In this document: positions 37,710 to 50,974 of the stretch, piece by piece
Position numbering within the stretch: the first letter of the stretch is position 1
How the letters are laid out: every line of letters starts with the position of its first letter
DNA from: Sphagnum compactum
Taxonomy: Eukaryota; Bryophyta; Sphagnopsida; Sphagnales
Assembly: GCA_965153455.1 (NCBI GenBank)
Contig: OZ234503.1
Span: 11,723,118-11,787,117, forward strand
Reading direction: 5' to 3'
DNA length: 64,000 nucleotides
The notes under the pieces: generated by a model
The model's input: only the letters and a program-made list of their open reading frames with translations
Told to the model about the DNA's origin: nothing
The model's database searches: none
Position numbers and translations under genes: made by a program

Positions 37710-40388
37710 TGCACAATGTATGGTTTCAATAGTCATGGAACTTCCTTGTATGTTGCAACATCAAATGATTATGTTCAACCTTTCAAACAGTCAAGATTGT
37801 ATTTTCATTTCAAGCAAGGTGGTTGCCTAGGTTAAAGGCCTGATAAAAGCGAGTTGCTCTTGTGTAAAACAACCCAATCATGTGATTCGAAGCAATTTAC
37901 AAACGCAGTTCTAAAATAGGCCTAGAATTGTCTTGCATAGCTAAAATCACATACATGGAAGGTGAGGAGATCTTTGGCTCCTGCAAACAAAAGGCAAACC
38001 TAGCCCCCAGATTAGAAGGGGATTCACATAAGCAAGACCATGTGAATTTTTTCATCCTTGTGTAAACCATGCAATTGGCAAATCAAATGTGCAATTTGAA
38101 CAACCTAGGGCCAATCAAGTTCATGGAAATGCTAAGGTTCTTGAAGCTCCATGTGGAGATGGAATTTGGCATATATAATTATGCCCCCTTACATTGCATG
38201 TTCAATGTTTTGCGTTGCAAAAACCACCAAGCATTCTTGTGCTATAAGGGTAATTATAAAGCCAATTTCAATTGGTGTCCCTACCCCAACTTATCCAAGG
38301 TTGTGGTTTCATTCCTTCGTGCACTTGTAAAGCTGCACAAGTTTTGGTTCTATGCAGATGATATGAATTGATGCATTGGTAGTACGAAGCACAAGTATGC
38401 ATTCAATAAATCGGTTGTTTCAAAAATTTGACCCATTCAAGTCAAAATGAATCTTATGCAAGATGAAATCAATTTTTTTGAAGAAGTAGGATTTGTTTTG
38501 AATAAGCAACAACCTTTTTTTTTTCAAAATCTATTTGGAGGATAAAACTCCATTCCTATAAATAAGCCAATGGATGAAATGTTGTGGGCAACAACACCTA
38601 GTGGTAAGGCTATTCATTGGATATCGATGTCAAATCTATACTACAATCGGTGGGAGGTTGATCAATTTCTTGAAGCATCTATAAACGCACCATTAGGGGT
38701 TCCCCTTCTTGGATTTGGATGAATATATAGAATTCTATCTAGCCAAAATCCATACAAAAAGTAATATGAAGTTACAATGGGGAAGTTCCTAACTCGCACT
38801 TGTTTGGATTTTGTAACTATGATTTCTAGTTCTTTAGGTCGGCAAGGGAAATGGGTGCCTTATAAACACATGTATTATGTATTACAGTATGTCATGTTTT
38901 GTGGGGAGTTTGAAATTTTCATTCATTTCCCGACTTGAAGTTGTAATGAAGTTTGTCACTTATTAGTTCATGATCTAACTTCTATGTAGGTAGGAATACA
39001 CTTTTGAATTGTCACAAAAAACAAATATAATGAACATTGTCAATTCTAGTGCTTGTGATGATGCAATCTATTTGGCTTTTCAACTATAATTTGTAAACAA
39101 TGTTACCGTTATGGTTTGATAAAAAATTCGATAATTGTTCATTCAACATCTTGCTTGGTATGAATGATGTTTCCCTCCTAGATAGAAATTAGTTATCAGA
39201 TTAAGTTAAATGTCACTAATAATTTAAAACATTACATTGAAAAATTATGGAAAACAATTTTTAAGTTTCAATTGTGGGCACCCATGACAAAAGTAATGTA
39301 AGATATTATTATCACAAATAAAATATTTTGTCTACTAGGATGAATATTGTGTAACACTAAAAAAATACTTTTACCACATAAGTGGAATATTTTTATCTAC
39401 ATAGAGAGAATATTTGGCTTATGTGGAAAATATATTCTTTAAAGATTCTATGCGGTTCACAAAAGTTCAACTCACATGTTTGTTGTTCACCACTCACAAA
39501 TTCACTACTCCTGTTCATGCACTCACATGGTGGTGGTGTTGTTGAGATTTAAACCATCCATATTAGGCATATGTACATCACGATCTACACAATGGATGAT
39601 GGTGTAAGATTGTTGTTCTCTCTAATTTCTACAAGCTTTCTTTCACAAATTGCATCTTCTTTTCCCTTGAATTTTTTAAAAATGAAATATTAATATGTCC
39701 TTGTTCTTCATTGTCCATCATTTTGCATGAAAATTTGAAGTGCAAATTTGAAGCAAAAATGTGTAAACTAAAACAAGAAAGAAAAACTAACAAATGCAAC
39801 ATGAGACTATGAAGTTAAGAGGTGCCAAGGATTGGAACACTATAAATGAATGTTATAGTTCAAGAACAAGAAGTAAATTATGGGAACAAATATGAATACA
39901 ACTTGATGACATGTGTATCCAAGTTGTTATGAACATAATTAAAACTATTATTTTTACAACTGTACCTATTGTATTTAAATTGCTGAAATTACATATAGGT
40001 TCATCCAATGACTTGTTGGGAGCCGTGATCCACCATGGGCGGCCTACTCTTTAAAACATATTTCTAATTAAAAGGGGTTTTAAAAAATCCCTTAAATTGT
40101 GTTTTAAAAGGAAAATTTTGATTTATAAAGCCCACCCCTTTGCGTGTTAAAATAAGGGGGAAATCTTTACATGCAAAGTAAAACATGGGTGTTGTACTTA
40201 TGTGCATCCCTTTTCCTCAAACTTTACCCAACATAAAAACCTAGCCCAAAATTTATTTACATTGGGAGAGCCTAAATATTCATGGCCACATTTTTTATAT
40301 CAACTAATTAAGAAGGCATGGGGGAGGGAGGCGGCTTGAAGGTGAAGAAGGGACACAAAACATAGGTGTGGAAGTCCAATGGTTTGTG
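37710..40388. other. Transposon debris and unrecognised sequence
   Basis: An open frame at 38,069-38,371 (+) and a further coding-like stretch near 38,440-38,740 continue the orientation of the transposase-like relic and may be its C-terminal parts, with stops. I cannot name them. From about 39,000 to 40,388 I see no gene or clear element ends. Confidence 0.4.
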
Positions 40389-40407
40389 CATTAAAGCTTT
40401 TACATAC

Positions 40408-43370
40408 ATGGCTTGTGGGAGAAGAGAGGTAAAAGGTCCAAGGACAAGAAAAGGAAAAGAAACAACCTTTTTTAAGGAACGAAAACAAAATTCCTAGTCA
40501 AATTTATTACATTTTGGTTAATAATATAATGCATTCTTGCAAATTGGGAAGGAAATTACACTTTATAAAGCCCACCCAAAATAGACAAAAGATTTGGGTC
40601 AAACCTTTATATATAGGGGGAGGCATTGTTATCAGTGCCTCCCCGTTCATAAAAATTGAAGTGTGTTATTGTAAGGACAACCTATATGCATTCAAATCAA
40701 TGTTATAGATCACCCTACAACAAATCTTTTATACTTTAAGGATATTACATGTAATTTCCCACACCTTTAAAAATATATATGAGAAATATTGAAGAGTGAA
40801 AATTTGTGTTTGGGGAGGCCTTCCAAACTACATTGCAATTTATAGTTTAAGTTTTTACTTGTTTTGGCTAGTTTAAAGTTCATTATTGATTATAATCCCA
40901 ATTATAGGTTGGTTACCAAGGTAAGTTGATAATCAACTTTACAACAAGCTAGAATTAGAGTTGGAATTGCTCCAGTAGAAAAAAGTTTGATGCAAAACTT
41001 GACTAGACCCAATTAGTAATGTTGATATGTGAAAAAACAAAGTAGAATCATACCAATGGCTCAAAATAAAATTTCAACGTCTAGTTTTAAAGTTTTGTTG
41101 CTTTGAATTTTTATGACACCATTTATTTTTTCATTTATATTTTGGTTCCTTTCCATGTTTTGTGTTTTTGTCACAAACTTTTGGTCTTTCAAGCTTTTGG
41201 TTTGTTTAGGTGTTTTTATTTTGTCTTCAATTTTTGGTCCTTAAAGATTTGAATCCTTTTTTATTGTGTTTTATGTTTTGTTATACATTTGTGATTTTAA
41301 ATTTTTGATTATTTGAAGTGTTTTTTTTCCCCCTCAATAAGTCTAACGTGGAAGAGTGGTGGGCATAGTTATGACATTCTTGGTGCGGGAATGTTATGGA
41401 AGCCCAAAAAAACACGAAAATTCGTTAAAATTTGTTAAAATTCGTTAAAATTCGCGTCGAAGAATGTTTTGACAAGGTGCTAAATGAAGAATTTTAAAGA
41501 ATTTTAATGTGCAAAATGAAGAATGTCATCACTAGGGTGGTGGGCAGCTTGTGCATTTCCAAGGTTTGGTGGCATTTCATTATAATTTAAGCCATAACAA
41601 TGTAACATTGTGGTGTAGTAATAATGGCATGTTAGCAACCAAGTTCCGGATTATTAGTTCCAACTTTTTATGAGGCCCAATGTTTGTGTATCTATTGATG
41701 GTAAAGGAAGAGGTGTGGAGATTATTGCAATGATAATGAACATTCTACAAAAGTTTACACGTGAAGGACTTTGGTTTAACTTTGTAAGTTTGGTTTGGGT
41801 TTTATGAAGTTTTTATTTCTTACAATTGAAACACATTTTTAAAACCTCATTTGCTAGTCATGGAGTTGTTGGTGATAAAACTACATGAACTTTATATTCA
41901 ACAAGGTTTTTGTATATAATTATGTTTGTGCAATGTTGGCATTAAGAAGGCCCTAGTTATTAATTGATGAAACCATGCATTATATGGCTTGTGGGAGAAG
42001 AGATGTAAAAGGTCCAAGGAAAAGAAAAGGAAAAGAAACAACTTTTTTTAAGGAACGAAAACAAAATTCCTAGTCAAATTTATTACATTTTGGTTAATAA
42101 TGTAATGCCATTCTTGCAAATTGGGAAGGAAATTACACTTTATAAAACCCACCCAAAATAAACAAAAAATTTGGGTCAAACCTTTATATATAGGGGGAAG
42201 CATTGTTATCAGTGCCTCCCCTTTCATAAAAATTGAAGTGTGTTATTATAAGGACAACCTATATGCATTCAAATCAATGTTATAAATCACCCTACAACAA
42301 ATCTTTCGTACTTTAAGGATATTACATGTAATTTCCCACACCTTTAAAAATATATATGAGAAATATTGAAGAGTGAAAATTTGTGTTTGGGGAGGCCTTC
42401 CAAACTACACTACAATTTCTAGTTTAAGTTTTTACTTGTTTTGGCCAATTTAAGGTTTATTGTTGATTATAGTCCCAATTAGAGGTTGATTACCAAGGTA
42501 AGTTGATAATCAACTTTACAACAAGCTAGAATTAGAGTTGGAATTGCTCTAGTAGAAAAACGTTTGATGCAAAACTTGACCAAACCCAATTAGTAATGTT
42601 GATATGTGAAAAGAAAAAGTAGAATCATACCAATGGCTCAAAATAAAATTTCAACGTCTAGTTTTAAAGTTTTGTTGCTTTGAATTTTTTTGACACCATT
42701 TATTTTTTCATTTATATTTTGGTTCCTTTCCATGTTTTGTGTTTTTGTCACAAACTTTTGGTCTTTCAAGCTTTTGGTTTGTCTAGGTGTTTTTATTTTG
42801 TCTTCAATTTTTGGTCCTTAAATATTTGAATCCTTTAAATTTTTATTTTTTTTGTTATACATTTGTGATTCTAAATTTTTTATTATTTGAAGTGTTTTTT
42901 TTCCCCCTCAACAAGTCTAACATGGAAAAGTGGTGGGTAGCTTATGCATTTCCAAGGTTTGGTGGCATTTCATTGTAATTTAAGCCATAACAATGTAACA
43001 TTGTGGTGTAGTAATAATGGCATGTTAGCAACCAAGTTCCGAATTATTAGTTCCAACTTTCTATGAAGCCCAATGTTTGTGTATCTATTGATGGTAAAGG
43101 AAGAGGTGTGGAGATTATTGCAATGATAATGAACATTCTACAAAAGTTTACCTGTGAAGGACTTTGGGTTAACTTTGTAAGTTTGGTTTGGGTTTTATGA
43201 AGTTTTTATTTCTTGCAAATGAAACACATTTTTAAAACCTCATTTGCTAGTCATGGAGTTGTTGGTGATAAAACCACACGAACTTTATATTCAACAAGGT
43301 TATTGTATATAACTATGTTTGTGCAATGTTGGCATTAAAAAGGCCCTAGTTACTAATTAATGAAACCATG
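40408..43370. repeat. Tandem direct duplication, unit about 1.58 kb
   Basis: The unit starting near 40,408 (ATGGCTTGTGGG) is repeated from 41,984. For example 40,649 matches 42,231. The junction falls inside GATGAAACCATG at about 41,976, where a short GCATTA match may have guided it. The first unit differs by the hAT MITE insertion. No gene lies in it. Confidence 0.9.
41364..41536. mobile_element. hAT-type MITE, insertion 1
   Basis: The 173-bp insertion is absent from the matching sites at about 711 and 42,940. Ends are CATAGTTATGACATTC and, in reverse, CCTAGTGATGACATTC (14 of 16 match). It is flanked by the 8-bp duplication GTGGTGGG (41,356-41,363 and 41,537-41,544), the size made by hAT transposases. 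It has no coding capacity. It carries two more copies of a 10-bp GTTAAAATTC unit than the 51.4-kb insertion. Confidence 0.93.
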
Positions 43371-44907
43371 ATGAACAATAACAACATTTTTAATGTCAAA
43401 AAAACATCAATTGGCTCAATTTTGTTGATTTTATAAATTAAAAAAAAGCTTAATCTTCCATGCAATGATAAAGCTTTTATATTTATGATCGATTTCTTTT
43501 GTTACTTCAATATTCACTTTGCTATATATATAAATTTTCACAAGAAAATAGTCACATAATCTTTTTTAAAAATGGATCATGATTAAAGTCTTATCAAGGT
43601 GACTCTCTTTCATTTGTGTGAAAGTGGACTACTAGCCATAAAATTTTAAGGTAGAGGCACTTATAATGTCATTATACCCTAAACCAACATCTATAGTGGC
43701 TAGATGTCACCACTCAAAATAGGGTGAAAAATGGATTGTACCTTATTGTTGAGGGAACCTATTCTAAATAATTCTAAACTTTGATCATATATATGTTTAA
43801 GGCCTTTCCAAGTATGCAAAATATGCTTTAATATTTTGGAGTCTTCCTAATTCTAATTTAATGTTTACAAGTTTGAACTAGCCCAACATTTATTTTTTCA
43901 AATTGTCATTTCAATTTAATTAGACATACTTTCAACTATTGGATGTCAAGGTATGATTATAAGGTAAAATTTCTATAACTAAGAGACTTGCAAGAATAAT
44001 TGAAGATCATTGACTAATAATGACTAAAATGAGACCTCTTTGTTGTTTACCCTATCTTCAATGCCTTTGAAAGCATCTAAGAGACATTTGAAATCCTTAT
44101 TTGTAATTGGTGAAATCTCATGTCTCAAAGGCCAAAAAATAACACACAACATGAAGAAATGGTCTCATCACAAACCACGAGCAAAAAAATCAGCTAGTTT
44201 ATTCCATGGTTGAAACAACAAAATGCAAGACCTAAGAGTGACAATTTCAAAGGTTCCATGTTGGCACCATGGTTGCTTTTGCATATTTCAACAAATCACA
44301 ATCACAACAAACAAAACAATGACATTGAGACCTTGCAACTAAGTTACTTGTTGCCATTTTTGCTTATGGGAGCAAAAAAAGTGAAGCTAGAATTGAATTT
44401 ATATGGATGCAAAGATTTGTTAAAAAAACAAGTTGTGTAGAAAATAAAGTTGGGGATGAATTGCAACAATTTCAAAAACATTTTTCACTCACATCAAGGT
44501 TATAAATCACATGCTTATGGATGTATTTTGAGATGAAGCAGGGGATGAATTGTAACAATTTTTGAAGCATTTTCAGTAATATCATAATCCCAATTTACAT
44601 GTTTGTGGATGTAATTTGAGGTAATGTTAAATGTGTGTTCAGTAATGATTCAAAAATGCTTATTTCAAAGACGCCTATAAAATCAATTGCATTTATACAA
44701 TGTTCACTTGTATTTAACATATGTTCACTTTGCACCTTGGCACATGTGATCTAACACAAGTGATGGTCTAACATTTCACCGACGACACTCTTAAGGACAT
44801 GGCCACATGCATTCTTGTTTTTTTAGTTGTTAGTTTTTCTTAAACTAACATAACAGTTACTTCAAAATGTTTTCCCATAGTCTCTCATAGCTCTGAGGTC
44901 TTGACAG
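43371..44907. other. Non-coding left part of block C after the tandem duplication
   Basis: This matches A 1,140-2,535 and then jumps near 44,753 to the equivalent of A 3,706. Sequence equal to A 2,536-3,705 has been lost here. No gene is recognised. Confidence 0.6.
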
Positions 44908-46263
44908 AGAGGACTGTAGATTGTGGAAATGGTGGAGAATGATTGGAGTTGGGGGCAAAAACTGGAAACATTACATGCGTAGAAAGCCATAGGTTTACAA
45001 ACGTCATGTGCGCAAGGGCATCCCTAATTGTCTACGAGGCCTAGTGTGGCAACTTGTTTTAGGCAGCTGAGATTTACTGTTCATGAATCAAGGAGTGTAT
45101 GAGGTACTTGTTTTTTGTAGACTTTTTTCATTACTAGGAAATTGCACTAATTCCAACATAGAAATTGCAATGCTTGCGCAAGCTATGCTTGTATGCAAGG
45201 ACAAGAGATATAGGTTAGATTTTGAGTGCATCAAGTTTTTTAATGTTGTAAGAAGGGTCAAAGGATCAAAGCAAAGCAAGGGATTTTGCACTTAAAATTT
45301 TACATGATGCTAATCAAACCAATTTGTCTTGCAACAATTGGTCCTGTATGAAACTTCAGCTGCAGAACAGGATATAATTAGGGATATTTCACAAACATTT
45401 CCATCACATGTTTTTTTTCCAACAGAGACATGTGCCTAGGCAATGTTCTCTCTATAACATCCTTAAGGCATATGCAGTATATGACCAAGATGTGGGGTAT
45501 GTTGAAGTCTGTCTCTTTATTCTTTGTTTGACTACCGAAGGTGGCCATCTTTGGAGTTCCCCATGTTAAAGTAAAGCTGAAAAAACTTTGTCTACTCTCA
45601 ACAGTCCAACTTTTTAATTGAGGTTCATGAGACATGTATTTATCATTTCTATGGCTGCAACTAAACTATTTGTGTGCAATTTTTGCATTGGAATCAAGTT
45701 GGTGAGAATTTCAAATTAGAAATGTGTCTGTTGAAATAGATGGAAAGTGGACCATAATGTCCCTTGAATTGTAACCAACATCATGACTGAATGAAGTGCT
45801 TGCTTTCTAAAAACTCAGGACATAAAATTTTTTAATAATTGTTTGTTTGAAATTTTGTGCAAATTTTTGTACACACATCCATTGTTGGGAGCTCATGTAG
45901 TGAGTGGGGAAGAATTGCAGCTAGTAGCTGCCATATGTGATGAAGGTAGTGGTCTGATACTTGTGAATGACATTCATAAGGTTATGCACCATAATGTTAA
46001 GTAAAAAATAGTTGGCGTCTGGTATTGGAAGTTGAGGTCTATTGACAGCAAGTGTTATGTGTTTGAACAAGGAATGGGATTTCTTGCATGGTTGTTTTTA
46101 TTGTACATTAGGGAGGAAGATGCTTTATGGTTATTAGTGGTTTTGCTTAAGGGTGCTCTACATGCACCCATGGAGGGCCTCTACTTGGTAAGGTCCTTCA
46201 AAAGATTAGATAAGCAAAAGAATTGTTTTCCAACTTTTTTTGCTTAGGTGAAGACCAAATGAT

Positions 46264-48642
46264 CACTACTAGAAATTTTGGGTCTTGCAACTGAAATTCA
46301 GTTGCATGCGACACATGCAACTGCAAATTTGTGCAGTTGCCTAAGACAAGTTGCACATGACATGCAGTTGCATGCGACAGTATGTATGCAACATGTATAT
46401 ACGGTGTTAGTATACATGTTCATACATACATACCAATCCAGTATAGTTGCATCTTATGTGCAACTTTCTTTGCAACTACATGCAACTAATCAAAACATGA
46501 CACATGTTTAAAAATTAGACAACTAGCTTGTGGACACGTGTCATTATTATTTTTCTTTTCAAAATTAAAAATTCATTGGATTAATCTCAATCATTAAAGT
46601 TTTTGCCATTAGGATGATGACACGTGGCACACCATGGAACGTTCATTGACTATTTGACACATGTTCAATATTTTTAACACCAATTATATTGTGACACGTG
46701 GCAACCAAGGCCCACCTATTTTTAATTTTTTAAATATTAATTAATGAAATCTATGGCTAATAAGATGTTGACACGTGGTGCCTAGGTAGGTAAATGATAA
46801 TTAAACCCTATTAAGTAAGTAAATTTATTTAGGTATGTAAGTAGGTTGAAATAGCTAGGTTTAGGTTATACAAATAAGTTTAAAATAATCCAATTTTATT
46901 TTTAGGTTTGACCATTTCATTAAGGTCAAGCTTTTTTCATTTACTCATCCCCAATGGCACTTGATATTTGGTTTCAACATAACTATTGCTCCTTTTTATA
47001 TACTGAACCAAATAGAATTGGAAGCCAAAAGATATGGGTTAAAACATTCCATTGCAAACCTCATGGACCAGCCTAGTTGCACATTAGATGCAACTACTGT
47101 ATTAAAGTATAACAGCCAGGGGAGGGCTCTGTTGCTTTTGGTGTCCAAACAAAACTTGAAGCCCTCCTCTTGGCGCATCTAACACACTAAAAATCGTTGA
47201 AAACAGATTAGAAATGAGAAAGTTATGGCCCCTCAAAGTAAAGGGGGTCAAAAAACTCAAATTTTTTTTATTGAGGCCGGTTCTTAAACACCTAGAAAGT
47301 TCATTTTATGTTGTTTTTTTGCTATTAAAGTTTGAATGTGATTTGTAGGACTTCAGATGGCGCTCCTACAACACTTTAAATCGTTTAAAATGAATAAGAA
47401 ATAAGAAAGTTATGAGCTTTGAAAGTAGGAGGAGTCTTAAGAAAAAAAACAAAAAACAAAACGTTTTATAACTTGGAAAGTTTTTTTTTTTTTTTTTTTC
47501 TTGTTAGTTTTTCATTACTCCTTTTCTTCTACACTTCAAAGGTGATTATAGGATATTTAATAATTATGAATACTTGATGAAAATATGATTTTAATATTAT
47601 TATCTAGTTCAAATTAATAATTGCTTAGGATTTTTATATACTTGTAGGTTAATTAGTGTAGCCTATTTACATTAATATTTTAACATAAATAATAAAATTT
47701 AAATATATAATAACTATTGATTAATTAAATATAATTGATTATCACTATAATTCCAATAAACATTTAATTAATAATTATGATTATTTATAATAATTTTTAA
47801 AATATTATCATATTAATTGATTTTGAATAATTTTTTGTTTAATCAAATGTACATTTTTTGAAAACATATTCCAAAATAAAATAATGTCAAACATATTTAA
47901 ACCATGGTTTAATTTAAGTTACTTTAACATAATTTAATTCAGCAATAATTAGTTTAACCTAACTTAATTTAACCATTGTCAATTTTAGCCTAATTTAATT
48001 GAGCCATAAATATTTTAGCATAATTTAATTGAACCATATTTAATTTATCCTAATTTAATTTAGTTTAATTTAGTTTAGCCATAACTATTATAGTCTAATT
48101 TAATTTAGCCATAATTAGTTTGGCCTAACTTAATTTAGCCATGTTTATTTTAGCCTAGCTAGTTTAATTTAACTTAATTTAATTTAGCCTAACTTGATTT
48201 AGCCATAATTTGTTTGGCCTAACTTAATTTAACCCTAGTTAATTTAAATTAATTTAATTTAGCCATAATCGATTTAATCTAATAAATTTAGCCATGGTTA
48301 GTTTAACTTTTTTGGTTATTTAACCTAGGTTAGTTTAGACTAGCCTAAGTTAGCATGGGGTTAACTTTAGTACTAGAAGTACATAATATTATTATGTATA
48401 GCCTATGTAGATATATTAAGTATAGTATTTAAGTATGTATAAGTTTAGGCCATTATTTTTATGACACGTGTCCATGTTATACACATTTAGTTGCATGTTA
48501 GTTGCGCACACAACCATATGGCCCAAAAATTATATAATACCAAATTTGTAGTTGCAAACATGACCAAGATAGTTACAAACGACAACCAGTTGCATGCCAA
48601 TTGCATAGTGACTGGTTGCAAATGACAAGATTTCTAGTAGTG
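46264..48642. mobile_element. Non-autonomous CACTA element 2
   Basis: Ends are CACTACTAGAAATTTTG and, in reverse, CACTACTAGAAATCTTG. TGAT lies on both sides (46,260-46,263 and 48,643-48,646); the empty site is seen in A near 5,050 and in B. Both sub-terminal regions are packed with GTTGCATGCGAC, TTGCAACT and similar motifs. The interior has a TTTAGCC array and no transposase. It is inserted in an intron of the TBC relic of block C only, so it moved after the A/C split. Confidence 0.9.
47890..48345. repeat. Degenerate TTAATTTAGCC array
   Basis: Imperfect short units combine TAATTTAGCC, ATAATTAGTTTGGCC and TAACTTAATTTAGCC. It is AT-rich, non-coding, and inside CACTA element 2. The core TTTAGCC is the complement of the GGCTAAA core of the array in CACTA element 1. 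Confidence 0.8.
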
Positions 48643-48972
48643 TGATGATAGGCGCAAAGTTTTTTTTGTAGACTTCTAGTGTAACAACATCTGTTTGGCA
48701 AAGGGATTGTTGTGCTTGTTAGAACAGATAGGAGACTCACAATCTGTTGACTAATTTATATGGTGGAGCCTATGGAATCTATTTGCTTCACTCCTATTTG
48801 TTTTTGGGTTCAGTTAGGTCTACCATTGGTTCAATAATACCTTATCCAATTTGAGAGGTTAATGAGAGAACTAGTGCCACGAGTGGGGGAACATTTTGAA
48901 AAAGAGATGATCAATCTGAGCATGTATGCAAGCCAATGGTTCATCACTATTTTTTCATACTCCTTCCTTTTC

Positions 48973-49885
48973 TGACACACCCCCAAGCTCCTTGATGGAT
49001 TCATTACAAGTCCAAAGGTGCAAACAGCAAAAGGAAAAGGAGTTGGGGCACGCTCCCTAGTTCGCAGCACTTCGGGGTAGAAGGGCTTTGCTAGAGTTTC
49101 GGGCTAGGGACTAGGAAGATTGACAAGCAACTCAATTACTCACATAGACCTACACAAACCAAACAACAAGTTGGTTAGTGCATAGCTCGAGCACTTTTAA
49201 TGCACGGATGAGCCATGGGCAAACACAAACTCACAAGATTCACCATGGCCCGGACTTGGGGAGCCACCACCTTCCCCCTTATTATATACTCTATGCCTGG
49301 CCACGGGATCCGCACCCAAATGTCATTTATGTCCATGAACTCCCAAGTTGGAATCCCGAAATTCCCAAAACTGAGACTCCCACAACTCTGGAGACCCATA
49401 CCTTTGTGTACAGACCTCTGATTGAGATGAGTTTTCAAGTAAAGTTGTAGCTTTTGTTGAGAGCTTTCCAACGGTATGTGGCACGCCACCTGCACGTAAG
49501 GAAATCGGGGCAATTCCCGACTTTTAGTGGTTGGGAGTCAAATTGGCCATTTGACTCCCGGCCTTTCTTTTGGCCATACCTCGTGTTTTAGGTACCCAAA
49601 TGGGTCATGCGAGCCCATTTTAGACATCTACGTTGTAAGAGATTTCCATTAATATAAAGACCTCTTCAATCCAATGAGTTTTGTCACCTAAAATTCCCCT
49701 TTGAATATTTGGGAGTCCATTGGGATTCCAACTCCCGAAGTGAGAGCTCATTTGGGAGTGTGGGGTTCATTCCTTCACACTCTCTACACTCCCGGGAGCA
49801 TGAAATGTGGCTCCTGGGCTCACTCTTGGCTCACACCTTTATAAGCCCTTGCCTTGGTCATGAGCACAAGGCTAGGGTTGCGACA
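48973..49885. mobile_element. Solo LTR of an LTR retrotransposon
   Basis: The 913-bp insertion begins TGACACAC and ends GCGACA, so it has the TG...CA ends of LTRs. It is flanked by TTTTC (48,968-48,972) and CTTTC (49,886-49,890). The empty site in B reads CTTTC, so this is a 5-bp target duplication with one later change. It is clearly GC-richer than its surroundings, and a TATAAA-like box lies near 49,654. No internal retroelement domain is present, as expected after LTR-LTR recombination. Confidence 0.82.
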
Positions 49886-50974
49886 CTTTCTCACTAGCGC
49901 TTCAGATTTGGGATGTCTTCCTCGCTTAGGTTGTCTCTTATGCCTCATTGTCTCGTGCCTTGTTTGGTAGGAGGTTGTAAGCAGTAGGTTTGAGGTATTA
50001 GGGTAGTAATGAGTAGTGTTGTATGAATAACTCCATCTCTTCATAATGCATTATGTTGGATGTAATATTACACTTGGCTTTCATAACCTATATCAATTTG
50101 GGGAAAAAATTTGATGAAAATAGATGGGTACTTTCTGGTGCATGGTGTGATAATTATTTTCCAAGTTGGGTTAACATTATTCAAATACTCTGAGGATGAT
50201 TTGGTTTGTTTTTTTACTTTAATCTGATTGATTATGGGTTGGAGGCTTTACTCTTTGAGAAGATGAATAATATGTTCACACTGATGATTAACTTTTGATA
50301 TTTGAGTCTTGGTACTTGCTTAGGTTCAATAACTAGTTATGAGGATAGTTAATGAGATGACATTCTGAACTTTGGTAGGAAAGAAGTGAACTTCAGTTCT
50401 AGTTCCTGATTCTCAACTAGATATTTTCCTCCAATTTGTTTGTGTGCAAGATCTTTTGTTGGTTTATTGTAGTGAACCTCCTATTCTTTTATGAGCTACC
50501 CACAAAGTCAATTTCTTCTTTTGTGATTGGGCATAAATTTTTTTGAAGTGGACTCTGGAGGGAGGTTTGGAGTGGTAGGTGAAGGTGCCATTTGAAAAAA
50601 TGGTCCATGCATTGCATAATTACCCTAAAGGAGTACTGCAACCAGATACCCTCCTGCCATTAGTTTATAATATCCAAGGTATGCACAGCCTTCCTCCCCT
50701 AGTTTTGATGTTTTTCCCTTGTTTCTGTTCTTGAATGTGCTTTTCTTAATTGTCACATTGTGTTAAGGACTGCATGTCATTCATATGAGAGTGTATGCAT
50801 GGCAATTTGTGCATTCTTTATAGATCAGAATGTCATTGTGGATCTTTGACAAGATCAATTACGTGTAGTACACATGAGCATTATCAATACTCTCTTGTTT
50901 CCAGGTGTTTAAGTGATTGGAGGAGCTAAGCCTAGAATATGAGCACAAGAAGAACCATAACACTTGAGGTCTAG

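Larger units (their letters stand above)
44908..50974 (+). pseudogene. TBC-domain Rab-GAP pseudogene, copy C, with two insertions
   Basis: Exon-like pieces lie at about 44,908-45,103, 45,334-45,506 (DIIRDISQTFPSH), 46,071-46,187, 48,814-48,972 continuing at 49,891-49,929, about 50,575-50,675 and 50,906-50,970. The same TAG in exon 1, the lost exon 2 acceptor and the Arg-to-Gln change of the arginine finger are shared with copy A, so A and C are closer to each other than to B. A CACTA element sits in the intron after exon 3, and a solo LTR interrupts exon 4 after the SQWFIT region. Confidence 0.85.
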
